Source: Pedosphaera sp.
GTDB lineage: Bacteria; Verrucomicrobiota; Verrucomicrobiia; Limisphaerales; SXQI01
Length of the DNA: 50,407 bases
Direction: 5' to 3'
Assembly: GCA_025359965.1 (NCBI GenBank)
Contig: JANYDC010000059.1
Location: 1 to 50,407, forward strand
The translations under genes and the position numbers were made by a program. This document shows positions 1-7,856 of the stretch, one piece after another; within the stretch, counting starts at the first letter, position 1, and every line of letters begins with the position of its first letter. The notes beneath the pieces were generated by a model. The model had not been told where the DNA came from. It was given only the letters and a program-made list of their open reading frames with translations, and did not search any database.

Positions 1-43
1 TTGGCAACGAGAGGTTCTGGATGCACCACTCAACCTGCAACCG

Positions 44-138
44 CTCCATTCAAACGGGCGGGCCAACAACCTATGCGGGTTCCAAATGTGCCTTTAGGAT
101 AGCCTGCTTTTAAAACATGCCATTTTTGGAAGTGCCCT
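44..138 (+). repeat. Left arm of a 95-bp perfect inverted repeat
   Basis: Bases 44-138 are the exact reverse complement of 50313-50407, checked base by base; the match ends at 139, where left has T and right has the complement of G. The outer limit is unknown because the right arm runs to the window end. Relative to the first gene on each side (CPBP protease here, pilin B at the right) the copies have the same orientation and similar distance, about 115-120 bases upstream. It could be a dispersed genomic repeat, a shared upstream regulatory region or an assembly break point. Confidence 0.9.
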
Positions 139-254
139 TAAGCTTAAGGCTTAGTTGCTACTTTGGGCTTATCACTTCTTGGTAGCGGGAGTTGAATACA
201 TTTGTCCAGATCTGAGCAACGGAGGCTTTCCATTTTTACGGCACCCACTAGGAT

Positions 255-977
255 TTGCCCGTGCTCAAAGAAAAACCATGGCAACTGCATTTGGTTCTGC
301 GTCTTATCGCAGGACTTTGTGCCTGCGTGTCATTGAGTTTTATCATTGTCAGAGGTTACTCCAGTGCGCGTGGGGCCAACGCTGATGATCGCGTTTCTGT
401 TTTGCTTGCCCTAACCGGTACCCTGACCGCTCACGGTGTGGGACTCCTGTTGATCAATGTGTTTTTGAAGCAGCATGGTATGAGTTGGAGCGACGCATTT
501 GGTTTTCAGAAGAGCGGCGTCATCAGGGCATTGTTGCTGGGATGGTTTATGGCTGTCCTCATGCTGCCTGTTTCGTGGTCGCTGAATCTCCTTTCAGGTA
601 GGATACTTGAGTGGTTTGATGGTTCCGCCAAGATTCAGTCATCGATCGAACTTCTGCAACAGACCCAGAACGTGGGGCAGCTTGCCTATTTTGGACTGGT
701 TGCTGTGGTGTTCGCCCCGATTTTTGAGGAATTGGTCTTCCGTGGTATTTTATATACATCCATAAAGCGTTTCTATCCGCGCAAAGCCGCCATTTGGGCG
801 AGTTCGATTTTGTTTGCTGCCATCCATTGGAACGCCATGACTTTTGTTCCTCTGATGGTTTTGGCAGTGGTCCTTTGCCTCTTGTATGAGACGACTGGGA
901 CGATCATTGCTCCTATTTTCGCTCACGCTTGTTTTAATGCGGCCAATTTCTTTTACGTGGTGGTCTATAAGTCCTGA
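255..977 (+). CDS. CPBP family intramembrane glutamic endopeptidase
   Basis: This polytopic inner-membrane protein of about 240 residues carries the CPBP (Abi/CAAX-protease-like) signature. The motif EELVFRG begins near residue 158, His near 191 (AAIHWN) and His near 224 (HACFN) follow; together these are the expected catalytic and metal or water-activating residues of the family. Several hydrophobic segments are visible, the first around residues 13-33. There is an in-frame stop just upstream at 249. Translation starts either at TTG 255 or, more likely, at GTG 261, which has AGGA at 249-252. In this family members process prenylated proteins, bacteriocins or regulators; the substrate here cannot be told. 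It ends 5 bases before thiL, so co-transcription is likely, though the functional link is unclear. Confidence 0.85.
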   Translation: MPVLKEKPWQLHLVLRLIAGLCACVSLSFIIVRGYSSARGANADDRVSVLLALTGTLTAHGVGLLLINVFLKQHGMSWSDAFGFQKSGVIRALLLGWFMAVLMLPVSWSLNLLSGRILEWFDGSAKIQSSIELLQQTQNVGQLAYFGLVAVVFAPIFEELVFRGILYTSIKRFYPRKAAIWASSILFAAIHWNAMTFVPLMVLAVVLCLLYETTGTIIAPIFAHACFNAANFFYVVVYKS

Positions 978-982
978 TTCTC

Positions 983-1924
983 ATGACGGAATTCGATTTG
1001 ATTCGGGAAATAATTCCCGGCCTTGCTTCCAACGATCAGGTGGTTGTCGGCGCAGGCGATGACTGCGCGGTTCTCGATATGGGTGATCCTCAGTCGCTCA
1101 CTCTTTTTAAAACCGATGCCGTGGTGCAGGGGGTTCATTTCGAAGTCTCCACCGAGGCCGAGCGAGTGGGTCACAAGGCTCTGGCTCGATGTCTGAGTGA
1201 TATTGCCGCCATGGCCGGAACTCCCGTAGCTGCGGTAGTTACCCTGGGTTTGCCATTGAATTTTGATCCAAAGTACATCCTTGGGGTTTACGCTGGCATC
1301 AACGCGTTGGCTCGCCGTTTCGGTGTGGCTGTCGTGGGCGGTGAAACAACTCGCAACGAGGGTGGCATCATTATTTCAGTTTCGTTGCTAGGCAGTATTC
1401 CTCGAGGAAGGCTCTTGTTGCGATCTCACGCCAAGGTGGGGGATGCCATATTTGTCACCGGAAAATTGGGTGGATCCCTTAGTGGCAAGCACCTCGATTT
1501 TGAGCCAAGGCTCGCAGAAGGCCGCTGGTTGGCTGAAAATTTTAAAATCCATGCACTGATGGACATCAGCGATGGGTTGGCGGGGGATCTGCCTCACATT
1601 CTTAGGGCGAGTTTAGTCGGTGCGGATTTATTGTCCGACGCCATACCCATCAGCCGCGAGGCCCAGTTAAGGGCCAAGGCGGGATCCGCTGCAAAACCGC
1701 CCTTGCTCGCGGCTCTCACCGATGGAGAGGATTTTGAGCTGCTCTTCACTCTGCCAAGTCGTCTGGCGGTATCGGTATCGGATGCGTGGCGCATTCAATT
1801 CCCTGAGCTAAACCTGAGCTGCGTGGGGCGCGTGACTTCCCTCCCGGGTCTTCGGCTTAAAAGCAAAATGGGCACCAAACCAATGCCGCAACATGGATAC
1901 GATCATTTCGCGCAATCCGAGTGA
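983..1924 (+). CDS. thiL: Thiamine-monophosphate kinase ThiL
   Basis: ThiL phosphorylates thiamine monophosphate to the active cofactor thiamine diphosphate with ATP, in the cytoplasm. The 313-residue protein has the N-terminal PurM/AIRS-like motif AGDDCAVL (residues about 24-31), the DAVVQGVHF segment (about 45-53) and VGHKALARCLSD followed by AAMAG, all hallmarks of ThiL. The C-terminal half has MDISDGLAGDL and DGEDFELLF, typical of the AIRS C-domain. Length matches the family (about 310-330). Its 3' end overlaps the start of tsaE by 32 bases, implying translational coupling; thiL next to tsaE/tsaB is a common housekeeping neighbourhood. Confidence 0.95.
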   Translation: MTEFDLIREIIPGLASNDQVVVGAGDDCAVLDMGDPQSLTLFKTDAVVQGVHFEVSTEAERVGHKALARCLSDIAAMAGTPVAAVVTLGLPLNFDPKYILGVYAGINALARRFGVAVVGGETTRNEGGIIISVSLLGSIPRGRLLLRSHAKVGDAIFVTGKLGGSLSGKHLDFEPRLAEGRWLAENFKIHALMDISDGLAGDLPHILRASLVGADLLSDAIPISREAQLRAKAGSAAKPPLLAALTDGEDFELLFTLPSRLAVSVSDAWRIQFPELNLSCVGRVTSLPGLRLKSKMGTKPMPQHGYDHFAQSE

Positions 1925-2333
1925 AACCCTGGAGATCGGCGGTCGCTACGCTTTATCTCTTGTTCCTGGTGATATAGTTGGGTTGGTGGGAGATCTCGGC
2001 GCGGGCAAGACGCATTTTTCCAAGGGTGTTGCCGCGGCGCTGGGCGTGACGGATCGGGTTCAGTCCCCCACATTTGCTCTCTGCCACCAGTATCACTCCG
2101 GCCGCATCCCGCTGAACCATTTGGATCTTTATCGACTGGAGACGACGGCCCAGCTGCTTAGTGCAGGATTGGATGAGGTAATGTGTTCGCGCGATGCGAT
2201 TACTCTCGTGGAATGGTTTGAACGCTGGCGCGAACTGGCGCCCGCCCGCCTCCAAATGCCAGTAAAGCTGGTTGAGTTTAGAACCGGCGCAGACGAAACT
2301 CGCACCATCATTTTCCATGATTCTTGCCCTTGA
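1893..2333 (+). CDS. tsaE: tRNA t6A37 biosynthesis ATPase TsaE
   Basis: TsaE is the ATPase that works with TsaB and TsaD in adding threonylcarbamoyl to A37 of ANN-decoding tRNAs. The 146-residue protein has a P-loop GDLGAGKT at residues 33-40, followed by RVQSPTF, the HLDLYRL segment (about 76-82) and LVEWFERW, all diagnostic of the TsaE (YjeE) family. The ATG at 1893 lies inside thiL, and its own 3' end overlaps tsaB by 17 bases, so the three genes form a tightly coupled operon. The C-terminus is slightly polar (ends DSCP). No key motif is missing. Confidence 0.95.
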   Translation: MDTIISRNPSETLEIGGRYALSLVPGDIVGLVGDLGAGKTHFSKGVAAALGVTDRVQSPTFALCHQYHSGRIPLNHLDLYRLETTAQLLSAGLDEVMCSRDAITLVEWFERWRELAPARLQMPVKLVEFRTGADETRTIIFHDSCP

Positions 2334-2970
2334 ATTCAGCACCGACCGTCGCAGTTTGGCCATTCGCAATCCGGCTGATGGTGGAATTTTGGCCAGCATC
2401 GAGGAATCCTCCGTTCGCGGCATCTCAGCTGCGAGTGTGGTGGCAAGGCTTTTGCAGGCGGCTGAAATTGCGGCCTCGCAAGTGGATTCAGCAATCGTTG
2501 GCTTGGGGCCCGGTTCGTACACCGGCATTCGCTCGGCTCTAGCACTGATGGTGGGTTGGAATTTGGGCAGTGCCATCCCTGTCTATGGACTAAGCACCCA
2601 CACTTTATTGGCCTGGCAGGCATGGAATGCTGGTGCCCGCGGCGAAATCACCATCGCGAGCGATGCCCACCGCGCTGAGTTCTATGCTCAAACCTTTACT
2701 TGTGGCGAAGAAGGTGTTTTTGCGAAGGGTCCGATCACCATTTTAAACCTGCCTTCTTTGCTCGAATACCCTCAGCAATCAGTGATGGGTCCGGGCTTGT
2801 CGACTTCCATTCCGAAGGCTGTTGAAATGCTGCCCTCGGCCGCAATTTTGGCGAGTTTGATCCATCTCGCTGCGTTGCCTCCCGTCGACTCCTGGCACGA
2901 GCCTCTTTACATCCGCGAAACAACTTTTGTTAAAATCCACAAGGCTGAAAGAGTGCCTCTTGATCTCTGA
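2317..2970 (+). CDS. tsaB: tRNA t6A37 biosynthesis protein TsaB
   Basis: TsaB is the catalytically inactive ASKHA-fold partner of TsaD in t6A synthesis. The chosen ATG at 2317 gives 217 residues starting MILALEFSTDRRSLAI, the usual family N-terminus; an in-frame start at 2272 would add 15 residues within tsaE and is less likely. The segment VGLGPGSYTGIRSALAL is the canonical TsaB signature. The C-terminal part ends PLYIRETTFVKI, close to the usual P-x-Y-x-R ending. It overlaps tsaE. It is convergent with the ABC exporter gene on the other strand, with about 145 bases between them. Confidence 0.93.
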   Translation: MILALEFSTDRRSLAIRNPADGGILASIEESSVRGISAASVVARLLQAAEIAASQVDSAIVGLGPGSYTGIRSALALMVGWNLGSAIPVYGLSTHTLLAWQAWNAGARGEITIASDAHRAEFYAQTFTCGEEGVFAKGPITILNLPSLLEYPQQSVMGPGLSTSIPKAVEMLPSAAILASLIHLAALPPVDSWHEPLYIRETTFVKIHKAERVPLDL

Positions 2971-3115
2971 GATCTGGCTGTCAGCGGGGACAATAGAACC
3001 ATCCTTTGGCCGCGGCGGAGTGGTTAGTATTCGGCAGATTCGAGTCGGACTCCCTGCGTCCGCAAACCATCAATACAGTGAAATGCGCACCCCTACTCTT
3101 GCAGAGATCCCCGGT

Positions 3116-4897
3116 TTACTTTATCTCGAAACCCTGCGCTGCGGGAGTTGTGGGTTTGTTGGTCTGGATGCGGCGATAGAAGCCCTCCATGGCCAGCAAC
3201 TCATCATGGGTGCCCTGTTGAACAATGCGGCCTTGGTCCAACACCATGATGTGGTCCACGCCCCGAATGGTGGATAGGCGATGGGCCACCATGATGACCG
3301 TGCGCCCGACCATCAGCCTTTCAATTGATTCAACCACCAGCCGTTCGCTTTCGCCGTCCAGCGCGCTGGTCGGTTCGTCGAGTAAAAGTATGGGCGCATT
3401 TTTAAGGAAGGCGCGAGCCAGATTGATGCGTTGACGTTCTCCCACGCTCAACCGTCCCGCCCCATCTCCGACCACCGTCCCGTAGCCATTGGACTGGCGA
3501 AGAATGAATTCGTGGGCGTGCGCGGAACGGGCGGCTTCCTCGATTTCCTTGGGTGTTGCACCCGGTTTTCCGTAGGCGATATTGTCCGCGATGGTACCGG
3601 GTAAAAGCACCGGTTCCTGCATGACCACCGCCACATGCTGGCGCAAGTCTGCCACACACCATTCCTTTATATCCACTCCATCGAGCAACACCCTGCCCAT
3701 GGTGGGATCATAAAAGCGGGGAACCAGGTGGAGCAGGGTGGTCTTGCCCGCACCGCTGGGGCCAATCAAAGCGAGCGTGGAACCCGCTTTGAGAGAGAAA
3801 GAAAGCGAATCCACCACCTTGCGCGTCGCTTCAAAGCCGAAGGAGACGTTCTCGAACACTAGATCCCCTCTTACATTGGAGGCCGCTTTTACATGGGAGG
3901 GGTCATCCACAGACTCCTCGCTTTCAAGAACCTCCATCACGCGGTGCAATCCGGCCGAAGCATCAGACGTGGTGGCGCTCACATGCGAAAGCTGATTGAG
4001 CGGATCATACCATTGGGCCAGATAAGCCAGGAACACCAACAATTGACCCGTGGTGATTTGTCCCCAGAGCACTTGTCGTCCCCCAAACCAGACCACCGCA
4101 GCGGTGCCCACCCCAAAAATAAGTCCGACCACCAGCCAGTACACCACTTCAAAACGGTGCTGCTCGGCGCGGACCTTGAAAGCCTGGGCCACGAGTTCGG
4201 CAAATCGCCCGGACTCAAATTTTTCGCGAGTGTAGCTTTGGGTGAGTGCGATGTTGGCAATGGACTGTTGCACCGAGGTGGACACAGCGCTTTCCGAGCT
4301 GTGGGAGAGGAGGCTGCGTTGTTTCATCCGGGCCGAGAACCAAGCCATCACCAGAAGGAGAAGCGGCATCAGAGCCACTCCCACCAGGGTAAGTGTGATG
4401 CTCATCTTCCACATCACCACCAGCATCACCCCCAACGTCAAAATCGCGCTCAAGAACGTCACCACCCCCTGCTGAAAAAGCGTCTGCACGGCGTAGGTGT
4501 CCCACGTTGCCCGGTAGATCAGATCCCCCTGGTTCCGCAATTGATAATAACGCAGGGATAGCGATTGCAGTTTGTCGAATAGCGCCTGACGCATCCGGGC
4601 CAGACCACGCAGCCCGATGCGAATCGCCAAATTGTTTTGCAGCGCGGAAAGCACCGACTGCACCCCGTGCAACACCAGCGTCGAGAACGCGAGCGCAGCC
4701 AGTTGGGTGCTGATCGGCCAGGCGCGGATGGAGTCGGACACCCATGCCGGCAGCGGTTTTCCTCCCAACAGGCAATCAATAATCAGCGCCATCGGCCACG
4801 GCTTGAGCAGATTCGAGGAAATGCTCAACAGCAACAGCAAAATGGCTGTGCCAATGGCCAACCCTTCCCCCCGATAAAATTTACGCGCGCGCCACAT
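3116..4897 (-). CDS. MsbA-like ABC exporter, fused permease and ATPase
   Basis: This 593-residue half-transporter has an N-terminal six-helix type 1 exporter domain (first helices about 15-35 and 55-80) and a C-terminal nucleotide-binding domain. Visible ATPase motifs are Walker A GPSGAGKTT near residue 377, Q-loop VVMQEPV, signature LSVGERQR near 482, Walker B ILLLDEPTSALD near 503 and the switch His in VAHRLST near 536. The signature loop is atypical: Val and Glu replace the usual Gly and Gln of LSGGQ. It would work as a homodimer or with a partner in the inner membrane, exporting lipid, LPS or a hydrophobic compound; the substrate is not evident and no partner half-transporter is adjacent. 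It is transcribed alone, divergently from the GH16 gene. Confidence 0.88.
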   Translation of the reverse strand: MWRARKFYRGEGLAIGTAILLLLLSISSNLLKPWPMALIIDCLLGGKPLPAWVSDSIRAWPISTQLAALAFSTLVLHGVQSVLSALQNNLAIRIGLRGLARMRQALFDKLQSLSLRYYQLRNQGDLIYRATWDTYAVQTLFQQGVVTFLSAILTLGVMLVVMWKMSITLTLVGVALMPLLLLVMAWFSARMKQRSLLSHSSESAVSTSVQQSIANIALTQSYTREKFESGRFAELVAQAFKVRAEQHRFEVVYWLVVGLIFGVGTAAVVWFGGRQVLWGQITTGQLLVFLAYLAQWYDPLNQLSHVSATTSDASAGLHRVMEVLESEESVDDPSHVKAASNVRGDLVFENVSFGFEATRKVVDSLSFSLKAGSTLALIGPSGAGKTTLLHLVPRFYDPTMGRVLLDGVDIKEWCVADLRQHVAVVMQEPVLLPGTIADNIAYGKPGATPKEIEEAARSAHAHEFILRQSNGYGTVVGDGAGRLSVGERQRINLARAFLKNAPILLLDEPTSALDGESERLVVESIERLMVGRTVIMVAHRLSTIRGVDHIMVLDQGRIVQQGTHDELLAMEGFYRRIQTNKPTTPAAQGFEIK

Positions 4898-5209
4898 TCA
4901 AGTTACGAGAGCCCATCCTGCCCAAACCCCATGGCTAAAGCGAGCGTGGGATGAAAGCTCTAGGTGGTCTGCGTGATTTAAGTTCCTTTTCCCATCCCCA
5001 TCCGTGCCCATCTTAGAAATCCGGGGTTAAAATGCTTAATCCCCTGTTTCCTACCGTGTTGATCGGACGATCAAAAATTGAGATGCCTTCAAATCTGACG
5101 CACGAGTCCTTCAACCTCGACATGGCTGAATGGGTGTTTCACCCTCCAGTTGGAAATCGTGGAAACTCACATCGTCCGAGACGCCTTGAAAGTCGAGTTA
5201 AGGTTGAAC
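4898..5209. other. Divergent intergenic region between ABC exporter and GH16 gene
   Basis: About 310 bases without a convincing gene. It should hold the promoters for both flanking divergent genes. The only clear structure is a 7-bp inverted repeat at 5059-5074, listed separately. No terminator, RNA gene or small coding frame with a credible ribosome-binding site was recognised. Confidence 0.5.
5059..5074. promoter_or_regulatory. Palindromic candidate operator
   Basis: TTGATCG-GA-CGATCAA is a perfect 7-bp inverted repeat with a 2-base centre, about 135 bases upstream of the GH16 start and 160 upstream of the ABC exporter start. The size fits a dimeric regulator site. No regulator gene is adjacent, so this is a structural observation only. 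Confidence 0.3.
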
Positions 5210-6943
5210 ATGCAAATAAAAGGAATCTTTGGCATTCTTTTGGTCCTTGGAATTGTGTCGGCCCGAGCGGCCATGCCAGTAATGATCCAGGACTTCGAGA
5301 AGGCATCTCCTCTGCCCACCGTATGGGTGGTCAACATCCCCAACGAGAACGCCTCGGTTCAGTTATCAGCCCTCCAACCACACGATGGGCAGCAGGCTTT
5401 GAAGCTGCATTACCATTTCCTCGACACAGGGCAGTACCAGTACGTGGGGATACCCAATAAAGTCGAAATTCAAAAAAACCTGTACACGCTGCGATTCTGG
5501 CTCATGGGGGACAACTCGAGGTGTCCGTACGGCGTGCGGGTGACTGATGCCAGCGGTGAAACCCATCAGTACAGCAAAAGTTCAGGCCAGGCTGGGATTA
5601 TCGATTTCACAGGTTGGAAAGAAGTCTCCATCGATCTCGCTTCGGGCCATGAAACTTGGGGTGGTGATAAAAATGGGAGGATCGATTATCCCATCAGCGA
5701 CATTACCTTCACCGTCAGCCAGCCTACTGATCATGGCAAGCAATTGGCCGCCGAGGGCGATCTGTTCTTCGATTCCATCAGCGCTGACTTCGAGAAGCTC
5801 GTTGAAAAGGCGGGGCTTCGAGTGTCCGTGCTTTCGCCAGAGTATTGCTCTGAGGTGAACGGCAACACCACCGTCACGCTGTCCGCCGCTGGCTTTAAGA
5901 GCGTGACCGCCAAGTGTTGGAAGCAGGGTGGCGCTTTCGGTGGCGACTCCTTGATTGCCACCGTTGCACTTGATGCGGATGGACACGGTTCCTTCACTTT
6001 CCCAGCCAATCACTATCCGCATGGCCCCATTACGGTGCGGATCAGTGCGGGAAATGGTGCCACCCGAGACAACTGCTATCTGCAACTTTACAACAAGGGC
6101 GGCATCTCTTGGAACGAAGGTTTGCCTCGAAATCCGCCTCCGGGGGCGAACGGCATGTCCCTGGTCTTCGCCGATGACTTCGAGACGCCACCCTGCATTT
6201 CTGGGACCAATCCCAAAGCCACCTACTACGACCATAAACCGCCGGGCGGCTCCCAGGACTTCAGTACGCTTCGATTCACCAGTTTTGAAAAACCCAACAA
6301 TCCCTTTCTTCAGGTTGATTCGTACCTACGAATCAGGGCGAGCGAAAAAGCCCAGAGTTCCGGCCTCATTTCCTCAATGAAGGATGATGCCAGCGGTGTC
6401 ACGGCCAAGGCCCCCTGTTACTTTGAATGCCGTTTCATGGGGCCAAACGCCATTGGAACATGGCCGGCCTTCTGGCTCATGACCGATTACATGACTGAGT
6501 ATATCAAGGGCATCAAGGTGCCTTGCGACGAGTTGGATGTCATCGAAGCCTACGGAGGAGAAGGTCCGCACACACCCAATTCTTTCGACGGCTATATGGT
6601 TACCCCTCATTGCTGGCAGCAGGGTGAAGCGGGCAAAGCCGTGGAGAAAGGCGCATTTGAAGCCATGCACAATCCCGTTCGCATGAAAAAGTTTGGCATC
6701 CCCTCAACCTGGTTTGAAACGTTTCACACCTACGGTTGCAAAGTAACCACGACCGACACGTTCTATTATTGCGACAATATCAAAGTGGGTCGCCACGCCA
6801 CGCTTCCCCTCTCCAAGGAGCAGCCAATGTTCTTCATGATCAACCTGGCCACAGGCGGCGGTTGGCCTGTCGATTTGTCCCGGTATCATGGTTTGGCTGA
6901 TATGTACGTTGATTTTGTCCGCGTATATCAGAGCAAGGATTGA
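5210..6943 (+). CDS. Secreted GH16 family glycoside hydrolase (beta-glucanase/laminarinase-like)
   Basis: The chosen ATG at 5210 begins a clear signal peptide (MQIKGIFGILLVLG, cleaved near SARA); an in-frame start at 5150 would bury it. The N-terminal region of about 190 residues, with FEKASPL and TLRFWLMGDN segments, resembles a carbohydrate-binding beta-sandwich. A second linker-like beta domain follows to about residue 300. The C-terminal domain has the GH16 catalytic motif ExDxxE at E441-L-D443-V-I-E446, plus upstream WPAFWLM and a terminal DFVRVYQ strand. E441 would be the nucleophile and E446 the acid/base. The mature product has about 555 residues and should act outside the cytoplasm on a beta-1,3- or beta-1,4-linked glucan or galactan; which one cannot be decided. 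It stands alone, with no SusCD-like transport genes nearby. Confidence 0.85.
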   Translation: MQIKGIFGILLVLGIVSARAAMPVMIQDFEKASPLPTVWVVNIPNENASVQLSALQPHDGQQALKLHYHFLDTGQYQYVGIPNKVEIQKNLYTLRFWLMGDNSRCPYGVRVTDASGETHQYSKSSGQAGIIDFTGWKEVSIDLASGHETWGGDKNGRIDYPISDITFTVSQPTDHGKQLAAEGDLFFDSISADFEKLVEKAGLRVSVLSPEYCSEVNGNTTVTLSAAGFKSVTAKCWKQGGAFGGDSLIATVALDADGHGSFTFPANHYPHGPITVRISAGNGATRDNCYLQLYNKGGISWNEGLPRNPPPGANGMSLVFADDFETPPCISGTNPKATYYDHKPPGGSQDFSTLRFTSFEKPNNPFLQVDSYLRIRASEKAQSSGLISSMKDDASGVTAKAPCYFECRFMGPNAIGTWPAFWLMTDYMTEYIKGIKVPCDELDVIEAYGGEGPHTPNSFDGYMVTPHCWQQGEAGKAVEKGAFEAMHNPVRMKKFGIPSTWFETFHTYGCKVTTTDTFYYCDNIKVGRHATLPLSKEQPMFFMINLATGGGWPVDLSRYHGLADMYVDFVRVYQSKD

Positions 6944-7096
6944 GGTTGTTAAGGACCTTGAAGCGATTGCCTCTGTTTTGAATCCAAGGAATTCCTCTCA
7001 ACGAAGCTGCGCGTGTGTCGAGGGGTTTTTCCATGCAATCGGAGCATTCAATGCTCAAATGGCAAAACTTCCATCCTAACATCTTCCAGAAAGCGA

Positions 7097-7828
7097 CTAC
7101 AGTCCGCCGAAGCGCCGATGGCGGCGCGTGTATTCCTCAAGAGCGTCGTAGAGTTGTGGCTTGCGGAAGTCGGGCCAAAGTGTGGGGACGATGACCAGCT
7201 CAGTGTAGGAAATCTGCCACAGTAGAAAATTGCTGATGCGCATTTCTCCGCTGGTGCGAATGAGCAGGTCAGGATCGGGCAGGTGTCGCGTGTACAAGTG
7301 TTGGCTGATCAGTTGCTCGTTGATCTCCTCAGGCTCGAGTTTGCCTTCCTTTACCTTGGTTGCAATGGCGCGCGTGGCTTCAATGATCTCGGTGCGTCCG
7401 CCGTAGCTTAAGGCGAGGATCAGCGTCAGCCCGTTATTTCGCGCCAGAGCGGCCTGGGTTTTCTTTAGCTGTGTTTGGACAAACTCGGGCAGCCGGTAAA
7501 TCTGCCCAATGACCTCAAGGCGAACGTTGCTCCGGTTCAATTCGCCGATCTCATTTTTCAAAAAACGGGCCAGATACTTCATCAAAGTATCCACCTCGTC
7601 CTTTGGGCGGTTCCAGTTCTCCACTGAAAACGCATAGAGCGTGAGATACTTGATGCCGATTTCGCCGCAGGCTCGGACCATAGTGCGGACTGATTCCACG
7701 CCGTGGCGGTGCCCTTCCACTCTGGGCAGGTGCCGTTCCTTGGCCCATCGCCCGTTGCCATCCATGATGACTGCGAGGTGGGTCGGAAGGTTCGCCTGCG
7801 CCGATGCTGAAAGATGGGGCGTGCTCAT
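7097..7828 (-). CDS. uppS: Isoprenyl transferase (undecaprenyl diphosphate synthase)
   Basis: Cis-prenyltransferase that builds undecaprenyl diphosphate, the lipid carrier for peptidoglycan and exopolysaccharide units. The 243-residue protein has the diagnostic IMDGNGRWA near residue 20 (catalytic Asp), GHRHGVESVR, YLTLYAFSVENWNRP and the C-terminal PDPDLLIRTSGEMRISNFLLWQ. These cover substrate binding and the RxG/E metal site. It follows purA on the minus strand with only 28 bases between, containing a perfect hairpin. The downstream side faces the GH16 gene. Confidence 0.95.
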   Translation of the reverse strand: MSTPHLSASAQANLPTHLAVIMDGNGRWAKERHLPRVEGHRHGVESVRTMVRACGEIGIKYLTLYAFSVENWNRPKDEVDTLMKYLARFLKNEIGELNRSNVRLEVIGQIYRLPEFVQTQLKKTQAALARNNGLTLILALSYGGRTEIIEATRAIATKVKEGKLEPEEINEQLISQHLYTRHLPDPDLLIRTSGEMRISNFLLWQISYTELVIVPTLWPDFRKPQLYDALEEYTRRHRRFGGL

Positions 7829-7834
7829 GTCCTG

Positions 7835-7853
7835 ACGAGCCCGTGGGGCTCGT
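7835..7853 (-). promoter_or_regulatory. Perfect intercistronic hairpin between purA and uppS
   Basis: ACGAGCCC-GTG-GGGCTCGT forms an 8-bp GC-rich stem with a 3-base loop, just after the purA stop and before the uppS start. It has no U-run, so it is not a classic terminator; it may stabilise the upstream message or modulate uppS translation. Function is not shown. Confidence 0.4.
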
Positions 7854-7856
7854 GAC

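Noticed and set aside
2995..3065. tRNA-like string (GGAGTGGTTAG and ATTCGAGTCGGAC) after tsaB
   Set aside because: No cloverleaf can be drawn; the D- and T-like pieces are too close and no acceptor stem pairs.
3893..4561. 222-residue plus-strand frame opposite the ABC exporter
   Set aside because: It is the antisense shadow of a clear ABC transporter, His/Pro-rich with no family features.
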